Shown: in pieces, positions 7,928 through 16,745 of the stretch
How the letters are laid out: every line of letters begins with the position of its first letter
Numbering within the stretch: position 1 is the stretch's first letter
From: Poteriospumella lacustris
Taxonomy: Eukaryota > Sar > Chrysophyceae > Chromulinales > Dinobryaceae
DNA length: 29,069 nt
Direction: 5' to 3'
Assembly (NCBI GenBank): GCA_008000375.1
Contig: SMOI01000380.1
Coordinates: forward strand, 1 to 29,069
Position numbers and translations under genes: made by a program
Notes under the pieces: model-generated
What the model was told of the DNA's origin: nothing
The model's database searches: none
Seen by the model: only the letters and a program-made list of their open reading frames with translations

Positions 7928-8799
7928 TTCGCAAGAGTATACTGTCTAAAGGCAAGAAAACAATGGATCCTAATACCGAAATATATTCTATTCCGATAGG
8001 AATGGTTCGCAGGCATGGCTGGCGCCCGTTGAAGAACTTTCTTCTTCTTCTTGTTTACGTCGAAGTCAAGGGGTGCGCAGTGCAGCGCATGGCGCAGTGA
8101 CAGTGCAACACGGTCCCCCGGCGTCGCACGGGAACCTCTCCAGCGACCACAAACGACGCAGACTTACCCAGTTTCTGCGGCGCGGCTTCTCTCTGCCACA
8201 AGTGACGACCGACGAAGCTTCTGGTTACGATCCAAAATCTAGAAATCACAACTAAATTGATCCACTGACGTCACGGTATCCGGGTTTGGAAATGACATGA
8301 CTTGTCTCTGTGCGATCGTTAATTGAAGGAAATGAGGAGAAGGATCTGTGGGTGGCATCCCTGAAGCAGATGGGCCATAACTAAAGGTACTACTTTGGCC
8401 ACCAGTTGTCGTTATTGTTCGCGGGACGGGTTCGGTTGCAGTGCTGCGATGTTGATGATGAAAATCGCTTTAATTGTTCAACTCTGAGATACCTCGGTGA
8501 TGTACCACTTAAGGGATTTATCTGCAAACATTCGCGGCCTCCAGCGCCTGTCCTCTCTTCTTCGTTTCGTGGCGTTCGACAGTGATGAGAGAACACTTTT
8601 GGCTGTATCTGAGACCTACACGGTTACTGATCGAGCAACAGTTTCGCATTCTTCAAAGTTCTCTGAGTCAACGCCACGACTCGAGTCGTTGTCCGTGTCT
8701 GTGCTTCGTTCGGAGTCTAATTCGTGCGCCTGTTGATCGCTGTAGGTGGCCCGCGGATCTTCATCCATTAGTACTGGCGCTGTTGCCGTCGTAGTCACG
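7928..8799. other. Intergenic region with no convincing gene
   Basis: The left part is the likely promoter of the flavocytochrome gene. Open frames of 60 to 80 codons exist on both strands. One on the minus strand (8616-8849) has an acidic Ser/Asp-rich stretch but lacks a good splice or start context. I assign nothing here. Confidence 0.45.
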
Positions 8800-8929
8800 T
8801 GTCTCCACAGCACGATGGCTGTGGAGGGCCGACCCTCTGTGCTCCGCAAGCGACCCTAAGCGACCCTAGGCGGCGGTCGGAGACGGCTGCCCCGGGACCC
8901 GCCAGCGGCGGCGTCGCTTGTTCGCCGTC

Positions 8930-8968
8930 TGCGCACGCACACACGCACGCACGCACGCACACACGCAG
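8930..8968. repeat. (CGCA/CACA)n simple repeat
   Basis: Alternating purine-pyrimidine CACG/CACA dinucleotide-type sequence, about 38 bp. Such tracts can adopt Z-DNA; that is general knowledge and is not shown here. Confidence 0.8.
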
Positions 8969-9666
8969 CATGTTCAATAACCAATCATAATTAGTGTTAT
9001 ATTGATGGTTGCCAGGGGCGTCGCTTATTGATAGGAAACGTGGCAAGGGAAACGCGGTCGACCAACAGATAACGTGAAGGGCCCAGCGCTACACGAACAG
9101 GGGCGATGATGGGACGTGGAGAGCCGGCGGCGGGCGGTGATACTCGCAGGGAAGAGAACGAAGCGGAGAAAGCAACGGGAACGGGTCGAGCGAGACCAGA
9201 CGGATGGACGAGGCCGCGCGTCGCGCCCCGTCGACGCAGAGGACGAGGAAACTGCTGAGGCCAGCTGCGTCGACCAGAGCACGCGACAGACCATCGACAG
9301 AGCGGGCGCCAACACTGAGAACGAACAGGTGGCGAGGAGGCGTGACAGACGACCGACGCGCGGCGTCGCGCTGGCAATCAGCGCGCGACGTCAAGGCGGC
9401 GGGCAGCAAGATCGAGCGGGGACCGACAGAGGAGGGCAGCAGCGATGGGCAACAGGGGTCTAACGAATCTACGAGAGGTGGGTGGGGAAACACAGGCGAC
9501 CGACAGGGCGGGCGAGACAGACGATGGTGGTGGTGATGGGGCGCACTGGCGCCGAGGGGCCCAGTGCGGCGAACGAGCGACAGATGCACACGGGTGGCCG
9601 GCAGACGCACAACGGACGATGAGGCGCCGCGCCACGCCACGCACCGTGCAGAACAGAACAAAGCGA

Positions 9667-9702
9667 GAAACGAACAGGGAAACGAACAGGGAAACGAACA
9701 GG
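9667..9702. repeat. Three perfect 12-bp units GAAACGAACAGG
   Basis: Three identical units start at 9667, 9679 and 9691, followed by a degenerate fourth. The array lies in the T-poor region and has no recognised role. Confidence 0.9.
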
Positions 9703-10130
9703 GAAGCGACAGCGGAGCCGAGGCAGGCGCTTGGGGGAAAACGACAATAAACGACGAGCGGCGCGGCGCATGTGGCGCCGCGCCGAGCAAACACGGCGAG
9801 GGGACTGACGGAGGACAACGAAACCGACCGCGATCGAGCGACAAGCCACGTGAGAGTGGCACGGCCATCGGCGGGCGGCGAGAAGTGCTGGGGCGAGGAA
9901 AACAAACAGCGAAAATGGACAAGGGACGAGGAATAAACTGCGGCGAGAGAGACGGCGGCGGCCGCTGGCAGCGTCGAACCGCCGCGACGAGTGCCCCAAC
10001 AGCAGGCGGTGCGACAAGGCAGCGGCTGCCGGACGTGGCGGGCGAGACAGACAACAAATGCGACCGCAGCCGGCGGGCGGGGCGATAACGTGTACGGGGG
10101 GGGGGGCGGCGAGAGCAGCGCATATAAACA

Positions 10131-10207
10131 GTGCTGGGGACGGAGAGGGAGACGGAGAGGGAGACGGAGAGGGAGACGGAGAGGGAGACGGAGACGGAGA
10201 TGGAGAC
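10131..10207. repeat. Purine tract of GAGGGAGACGGA 12-bp units
   Basis: Nearly pure purine sequence on the plus strand made of GGAGAGGGAGAC-type units, four or more copies. It lies just beyond the stop codon of the minus-strand EF-hand gene, so its transcript would be polypyrimidine. Polypurine/polypyrimidine tracts of this kind can form triplex or G-rich structures. Confidence 0.85.
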
Positions 10208-10241
10208 TGACAGGGAGGACTGGGGACGCTCGACACACGCG

Positions 10242-12003
10242 CTACTCGTGCGCGTTGCGGATGAGGCGCTGGTGCCGACTGTCGCCGGGGATGGCGGACG
10301 GCGGCGTGTGCGTGTCACGATGGCGCAATTGACGGTCGCGATGGTGGTGCGTCTGGTGGCTGCTGCTGGCCTTGTGCGGGCCGCTGTCGCCGGCGGAGCG
10401 GTTGCTGAGCTCCTCGACCTCCAGATCCTCGTGCACTGCGCGCTTCGCCGGAGACCGCGTCGGCGTATTCGCGCGGGAATTGCGCGGCGGCGTGTTCGTC
10501 CACGACCTCGGCGGCGTCTGCTGGCCGTGCGCCGCCGGAGGGTGGCGGCTGCGCACGGAATGTTCGTCGTCGGACGACGCACCGAGCGGCAGGAAGGGCA
10601 CGACGGGGCTGTGGCTGCCGGCGGCCGAGGCGGCGTCCGCCTTGTCCAGCGACCCTTTCGGCGCCGACAGCTCCAGCGCGTGGCCGTCGTCCATCGCGTA
10701 GTGCTCCTTCTTCTCCTCCTTCTCGGCGAGGAACTTGCGGTAGTTGCGGTACTCCTTGAGCTTCGACGGCGACGACGTCGACTGCGACGACCCGGACGAC
10801 GACGAAAAGCCCTTCGCCGGCGACGCGGCCGGCGAGTTGCTCGCCGTGTCGTGGGCGTCTTTGCCGCCGGACTGCGAACTGACGTGGAGACTCGCCGTGA
10901 TGGACTGCTCCTCGGAGATGGCGGCCGCGGGCACGACCTTGCGGTTGGCGAGGACGTTGTGCTTCGCGGAGGAGTAGTGCGCGTGGCGGCGCCAGGGCTG
11001 CAGCCCCTGCAGCTTCGACTGCGCGTACGACTTCATCATGTTCGTGATGTTCTGGCCCTCCTCGTCGCCCAGAAAGGCCGTGTGGATGTTCTGCTTGTCA
11101 CCCCGTCGGTAGTGGAGCGTGCCGGTCGCCTGGAGGATCATGGCGGCCATCTGCTTCTTCGGGTGCTGGATCACGCGGAACGGCTCGTTCGCACCGGCGT
11201 CGTTGGCCATGATCTGCGCCTGGTCGGCGACGATCATCTTGCGGTGCATGTGGTCGTGGGTGTTGATCGACTTGACCACTTCGAGACGCACCCTGCGACC
11301 GTCCGACAGGCGAACGCGCTTCGCGGAGCACCGCTCCCAGAAGCCAACGCCCAAAACCGCCTGCTGCAGCGCCAGCTGCATCTGAAACGCGGGAAAGAGC
11401 AGCGCCGGGTGCGAGCGAACAAACTCGCGAAACTTGTCGATGGTGAGAAAGTGGCGGCTGTCCATGGCCTGCAGCTCCTTGCGAATGCTACGATCACAAC
11501 GACAGCGACAGCGATGAGCTCCCTCCGCCGTATAGCAACACACACCCCACGCAGCAACACGGCACTTACACTTTCGCCTGGGCATGAGTGGCGGCATTCT
11601 CGCCGTACAGGTCCTTCAGCATGAGCTCGACCTCCGAGGGCGACAACTCGCCCGTCTCGTCGGTGTCGTACACGTCGAAGGCGAAGATGATCAGCGACGA
11701 GTGAGACAGCGTGCAGTAGTTCCACAGCGCAACCACAAACTCTCGGAAGTCGATTTGTCCGGACTGGTCCTCATCGAAGAGGGTGAAGACGCGGTCGCAG
11801 AACTTCGTCGACTCCTTCGCGTCCAGGTAGCCGAACAACTCTTTCGTGCTCACCAAGCCACTTTCGTCCACATCTAACGCGCAGAAGACTTCGTACAGTC
11901 GCCGAATATCACGTGAACTCAGCTGAAAAGCTTCGAAAAGAGGTCGGAATTGGGCCAATTGAGGTTCCCGGTAATAGATGCTGGAACACAGCAGATTGCC
12001 CAT
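10242..12003 (-). CDS. Three-EF-hand protein with conserved C-terminal blocks (two exons), predicted N-myristoylated
   Basis: Exon 1 is 11570-12003 and exon 2 is 10242-11487, joined across an 82-nt intron (GTAAGT...GATCGTAG) in phase 2; the product is 559 residues. Loops D44-E55 (DVDESGLVSTKE), D77-E88 (DEDQSGQIDFRE) and D113-E124 (DTDETGELSPSE) are complete calcium-binding EF-hands, in a neuronal-calcium-sensor/calcineurin-B-like arrangement. The N-terminus MGNLLCSS suits myristoylation at G2 and palmitoylation at C6, so membrane association is likely (inference). Two blocks after the EF-hands are shared with the paralog at 25752-27584: FVRSHPALLFPAFQMQLAL through FWERC and DGRRV (about 165-211), and HPKKQMAAMILQATGTLHYR (253-272). 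The last 280 residues are Ser/Pro/His-rich and disordered. It is transcribed head-to-head with the gene at 12694. The partner or enzyme it controls is unknown. Confidence 0.88.
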
Positions 12004-12693
12004 GATGCATGCAAGTCACTGGGGGGGGCAGTTCACGGCTATTTACACACCCATCGTGTCCACTTTCAATGTTCGTGCACAATCGTATCCCGTGTGGCAC
12101 AATAAATTCTGATCGTGGCAATGCCTACCATGTCGCATGCTGCGAGTCTGCTTGATTGACATCGGTATCGATCGTCGCCAAAACACAACAGTCGCCCCTG
12201 CAGTGCGCAGTGCGCGAAGATTTTTGAAGTACCATTTGGATCTTTGATATGTGTGGTAAACTACCCACGATACCACTAGTCCACTATGTACTTCAACTGC
12301 ACACGTCCGTCCGTTGGCGGCTGGCCGTCATCGTCGCCGTCGTCGCCGTCGTCGCTCGGCCCGGCCGCCGTCACTTCGGTGCGCTCCCTTTCCCCAACGG
12401 CGGCGCCGAAGTGACAGCGACCGGAATTTTTGGCGACCCTTTTCTACACGTGCAGAGAGATCGCTTCTCGTCAGAAATTTATACACATTCCCCACTATAC
12501 GTTGATTAATTATTGCATTGGGACAGCCCCTCTATCTGTCGCTTCCCAATTTTTCGTGAGTTGATTGCCGACCCCCAAACGTCAATTCCCTATCGGCATC
12601 CTCACCTCCTCTGTTATTCTATCACACCCTCTTATCAGCAAATTAAACCACCTTCCTCTCCTCCATTATTTTTTCTTATTCTCCTTCTTTCCA
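12004..12693. promoter_or_regulatory. Shared upstream region between divergent EF-hand-type genes
   Basis: About 690 bp separate the two start codons, so both promoters must lie here. It contains a G8 run at 12021-12028, a GTC/GCC simple repeat near 12320-12355, and a pyrimidine-rich leader from about 12590 to 12693. CTTCTTTCCAATGCGCAG (ending 12700) looks like a splice acceptor, so the plus-strand gene may have an upstream noncoding exon. I cannot pick a TATA box with confidence. Confidence 0.45.
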
Positions 12694-14385
12694 ATGCGCA
12701 GTTCGTTCCAGCGATTGTCCCAATTTTTCATGATTTCGCCGTTGGAAGGCCGCCGGGAAAACAGCGTCAAGGGCCCGCCCTCGAATCGCTCTCTTTCGAC
12801 GACCAAGCGCAGATCTTCCTCGTCGCGGTCCACGAACAGCTCTTCCTCCGCCAATACAAACACTAACCGCAACAACAGCCGCCACAGCCTCTCGGACAAC
12901 GCTGAGGACCGCCAGGCGTCGGACAAATCCGTCGGGTCCATGAAAACCGAAAAGGTTACCGTGCCCCAGGAGGACATCCGCTCGGTCTGCCGATGGATCC
13001 AGTTCTTCTGCGGCTCGACGGACGGCAAAGTATGCATCTCCGAGGTGGAAGAGCTCATTCTCTACCCGCCGTTCCTCCATCTCGACGAGCGGTACGAGGT
13101 ATCAGGCCCCATGCTGTCGTTTCAGGGCATGCTGCAGCGCTGCGGCATGAATCCGCAAGAGTGGTACGAGTTCGTGATGCGACACGACCCGGTGTTCTCC
13201 AAGACGCCGGTGATGATGTTGCCGACGTTCACGAAGGCGATGATCAAGATGTGCAACGAGGTGTCCGTGAGCATGATGTCCGACGCGCAGATCCGCGTGT
13301 TGTACCGCTACTTCGTCGGCAGCTATACGACCACCTTCGGCAACGCCCCGTCTAGCCCCGACGTCGCCAAGGGCTCGCCAGCGCTCGTCGTCGAGGAGGC
13401 GCAGCGCCCCAGCACCGACTTCCTGTGCTTCAACTACGTCGACGAGGGCTTCTCGGCGTTCGACTTCGCCATCGCCTTCGCCAAGCACAGTGTGCAGGAC
13501 ACCGATGTCATTGCGTCGTACAATCAGATCGCGCAGTTCGTGCACCAGTGGGGCACGTACCTGAAGGAGACGCACATGGACCTGACGGTCATCGGCGGCA
13601 TCACCTCCAAGAGCATGAAGACCGGCATCCTCACCGTCGCCGAGCTCGAGAAGGTCCTGTCCAACCTCTACGTCAAGCACCAGCAGTATCTGCGGCAGAT
13701 GTCTCGACCAGGCATGAACTCGCTGGCCTGCGCCTCCAGCAGCAGCACCAGCAATCCGCTGTCGATGTCCTCCTCGGCTTCCGCGAAGCAGCAGCCGCGC
13801 GACGTCAGCACATTGGGCGCCGCAGAGGACGAACTGCTCCCCGAGAACGACGAGACGCCCGTCGCAATTCCACAGCGCAAGCGCAGCATGTTGAACAGCG
13901 TCGTCGATCTGCTGCAGAACGTGCGCGCGTCCTTTGCGCTGACGATTCCGTCGACGGCGAAAGTGGTGCCGATCGCCGGCGCGACGGGGTCGCCGTCGAA
14001 CCAATCGGCCGCGAGCACTGCGCAGTCGTCGGCTCTGGGCAGCAGAACGAGCCGAAAGGGCCAGCGTCGTGCCGTGTCGAGTGCCAAGGGCAAAGCGTCG
14101 GTCTTCCCCGTCCACAGCGGCCACAGCTCCGCCACCACCGTGTACAGCGACAGCCAGTACACGGCCGGCGAGGAGTTCACGGCGCTGCACGACATCGGCG
14201 TGGCGGACATGGATGACGAGGCGGCAGTCCGCGCGAAGAAGTGTTGCGCTATCGACGAAGAGGAGCGTGCGGAACGCCGACGGCGGCGCTCGGTAAAGCA
14301 CCCGCTGCGGTACTCGGCGCTGTTCACGGCCGAGGCGGTGACGCCGGCGGTGTCGGCGACCACCAGCGAAGGCACCGGCAATTAG
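12694..14385 (+). CDS. Divergent EF-hand-like protein with apparently lost calcium ligands
   Basis: A 563-residue protein from the ATG at 12694; if an acceptor at 12699-12700 is used, the start would be the in-frame ATG at 12730 (MISPLEGRR). No named family is recognised. Three segments resemble the EF-hand region of the divergent neighbour: MSDAQIRVLYRYF (195-207) versus LSSRDIRRLYEVF, DEGFSAFDFAIAFAKHSV (250-267) versus SGQIDFREFVVALWNYCT, and MKTGILTVAELEKVLSNLY (308-326) versus DETGELSPSEVELMLKDLY. The Asp ligands of the loops are mostly replaced, and a further weak loop CGSTDGKVCISE lies at 106-117. The N-terminal 85 residues are Ser/Asn/Arg-rich and the C-terminal 240 are disordered with basic clusters. 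It is probably a non-calcium-binding relative of the neighbour (inference from eye alignment). Confidence 0.78.
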   Translation: MRSSFQRLSQFFMISPLEGRRENSVKGPPSNRSLSTTKRRSSSSRSTNSSSSANTNTNRNNSRHSLSDNAEDRQASDKSVGSMKTEKVTVPQEDIRSVCRWIQFFCGSTDGKVCISEVEELILYPPFLHLDERYEVSGPMLSFQGMLQRCGMNPQEWYEFVMRHDPVFSKTPVMMLPTFTKAMIKMCNEVSVSMMSDAQIRVLYRYFVGSYTTTFGNAPSSPDVAKGSPALVVEEAQRPSTDFLCFNYVDEGFSAFDFAIAFAKHSVQDTDVIASYNQIAQFVHQWGTYLKETHMDLTVIGGITSKSMKTGILTVAELEKVLSNLYVKHQQYLRQMSRPGMNSLACASSSSTSNPLSMSSSASAKQQPRDVSTLGAAEDELLPENDETPVAIPQRKRSMLNSVVDLLQNVRASFALTIPSTAKVVPIAGATGSPSNQSAASTAQSSALGSRTSRKGQRRAVSSAKGKASVFPVHSGHSSATTVYSDSQYTAGEEFTALHDIGVADMDDEAAVRAKKCCAIDEEERAERRRRRSVKHPLRYSALFTAEAVTPAVSATTSEGTGN

Positions 14386-14747
14386 CCGCTCTCCATCTCT
14401 CCAACTGTCTCTCATTCGTTCTCGAGCTGTGCCTGTGCGTCTCGAGCGCACACACCCCGTGCCCGCCCTTCCATTGCCTCATTCGTTCGCTGCCCACTTA
14501 ACGTCACTCTGGACGCTGCCGGCCCGGCGGCGCTCCTGTCTTCCTCCTTCTCGTCCTCCTTCCTTCTCCGTGTACGTGTCCGTGTGCGCTATTGATGTTG
14601 TCTGTGCGTGCCATTGGTTTCCCCTTCGGTGTCTTCTGTGCTGTGCGCTGTGCGCCCCATTGCTGTGATCTCTTATTCGCCGCCGCGCGCCGCCGTCTGG
14701 TTCAGCTCTCTCCCCTCTCCCACCAGTTCGCTCGATCATTAGTCCAC

Positions 14748-14800
14748 TGTTGTTGTTGTTGTTGTTGTTTGTTTGTTTGTTCGTTTGTTTGGTCGATTGT
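14748..14800. repeat. (GTT)n followed by (GTTT)n microsatellite
   Basis: About seven GTT units run into GTTT units with small interruptions. It is a direct observation and sits in the T-rich region downstream of the gene ending at 14385. Confidence 0.85.
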
Positions 14801-16683
14801 TTGTTTTAATCTTTGCGCTGCGGCCACCCGGCCGCCACCACCTCCCCCGCCGCCCGGCGGTTGTCCGCACTCCCAAAAACGAAACGCCCACGGCGACGTT
14901 TCGTTTTTCTGTCTTCCCCTCTCGCAGGGCGCCTCTCTCGTCGCATCTGTGTCTCTTCGCATCTCTCGCGCGCGTTCTTCTTCCGTTTCTCCCCTCCTGT
15001 TCTGCTCTCTGTCGCCGTTCGCCTGCGCTTTCTTTGTCTCCATTGTTTCTCCAGTTTCCCTCCGCAGCTGTTTCTCGCGGCGCTCCTGCGACATTCGTTG
15101 TCATTTTCTCGCCGCGCCAGAGTCGCTCCGTGCGTTCTGCCTCCAACGCGAGGCGCGTGTGCGTCAGCGGCTCACAGCGGCGCGGCATCGGGAGGTCGTT
15201 CCGTCGCCGACGCTGTCGGTGGCGGCGCGCCGTCCACCACCCGCCCGACGTGGTGGCGGGCCTCCTTCGCAGTGCTCGCCGTCGCTCATTCGCTCTTCGC
15301 CCCTCGTTCGTTTGCGGTTGCTTGCGGTTGCTTGTTCTCGGTGGCATCCACATTTATCGACGTCCGCATCTATCTCTGGCTACGACCGCCGCTCACCCGC
15401 CGAGGCGCTCTGCGGTTGACGCAGCGTCTCTGACGGGGCCACGCGGCGCGCCTCTATCGCATTACCGTCGGTGTCGCGCAGGTGTCGCTGTCGGAGCGCT
15501 GGGTTCGGGGCGTCGTCGCTGTGCGGTCCGTTGTCGGTCTTCAACCCCCGCCAGCCCCCCCCCCCCGCCGTCGCTCCGTACGCGACGTCTCGCGCGCCGC
15601 GTCTTTCTTTTCAGCGCAAATCCGTTAGAACAGTTACACCAAATCTGTTGCCGCCGCCCGGACGACTCGCCGTCCGACGGGCGCGGCGCCCTCGTGTCGC
15701 TATCGCTTTATCCCCGCGCCCTCGCAGCGCCTCGTTTCTCCCCGTCCCCGCTGTCCTCACAAACAGACTCTTCTGCTGCCCTCTACCCCTATCGCTGGTC
15801 CTCGCCTCTCTCAGCCTGCGCCCCTGTGTCAAATTACCCGCTGCAATCTCATGCGTCTCTCACACGTTGTCGCCAGCTGCTCTCACCACATCGCGCAGAG
15901 CCGTCGCCTGCGTTTCCTTCGCCGCCGCCGCAACCGCCGCGCGTCACCTCGTCGCGAACGGCGGTCGGCCCGGTCCGTTTCGTTTGGTTTATAATCGTTG
16001 TCAGTTGTGGGCGGGTCCGCGGCGTCTGTCAGTTGCGACGCCGCGCCCGCCGCGCCGCGCCGTGCAGTGCAGTCAGTTTTCACGTTGCGTTTGCCTTCCT
16101 TTCTTCGATGGGGCTCCCGGCCGTGTGTCCCGGCCGCGTGTTCCCCGCGCGTGTCGCCGTCGTTTCGCCGCCATCATCATCGGCCCGCCGCGTCGGCCGC
16201 CGGCCGCGAGCCCGTTCCCTTCTCTGTGTCGTGTGTGTGTGTCTCAGTGCATTAGTTCGTTAGTTGTGTCCTCTGCGACGGAGCCGCGCGGCGCACGCAG
16301 GCCCCCATCAATAGCCGCCTGTCGTCTGCCGCGCCGGCTCCGGATCGCACCGCCTGCGCGTGGCACGGCCGCCGTCCGCATCGCCCCGCGCCGCGTCCCC
16401 CGCATCACTACGCGTCCGTTGCTCCGGGGGATGTGGCGTGCGCACGGCCGCGTCGTAGCCCGCGCGGCGTTTCGTTTGTTGTTAATCGCTGCGTGTGTGT
16501 TTGTTGCGTCCGTTGTGAGCGCGCGGTGCCGCCGTGTGCGCGCTGCGCGCTCGTCCTCGTTCCTCGCGTCTCCTCGCCCGTCCGCAGTTCGTCTCGTCCC
16601 GGTGCACGTACATGAACCGTCCGAGAGCCCGTTCGTCCCGCCCGTCGCGTTACCCACACCACCTCTCCGGCGCTCGCTCTGGC

Positions 16684-16745
16684 GCCGTGCCTCCGTCTGT
16701 ACCTGTGCCTCCGTCTGTGCCTGTGCCTGTGCCTACGTCTGTGTC
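16684..16745. repeat. GTGCCT/CCGTCT hexamer-type repeat
   Basis: Repeated GTGCCTCCGTCT and GTGCCT units form an imperfect array. A second short array of GTGTCCCTCT units follows at about 16838-16872. Both are low-complexity elements of the skewed region. Confidence 0.7.

Larger units (their letters stand above)
8800..10241. other. GC-rich, strand-asymmetric region (plus strand T-poor)
   Basis: The plus strand is rich in G, A and C and very poor in T; the minus strand is therefore T/C-rich. Stop codons are rare, so long overlapping open frames appear in several frames on both strands, encoding only Arg/Pro/Ser-rich sequence without domain character. The region follows the stop codon of the minus-strand EF-hand gene and may be a long 3' untranslated or noncoding transcript region. 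It holds CA/CG simple sequence at about 8930-8965 and two 12-bp tandem arrays. Confidence 0.6.

Noticed and set aside
8616-8849. Acidic Ser/Asp-rich minus-strand frame (DSERSTDTDNDSSRGVDSEN)
   Set aside because: A possible intron (80 nt, GTAACC...GGACAG) to a nine-codon exon exists but has a purine-rich acceptor side, and there is no family match.
9089-10582. A 497-codon minus-strand open frame and overlapping plus-strand frames
   Set aside because: They arise from the T-poor composition and repeats. Part overlaps the well-supported EF-hand exon in another frame, and none has domain character.
10131-11624. A 497-codon plus-strand open frame opposite the EF-hand exon
   Set aside because: It is antisense to conserved EF-hand family blocks and consists of Arg/Val/Leu-rich sequence.
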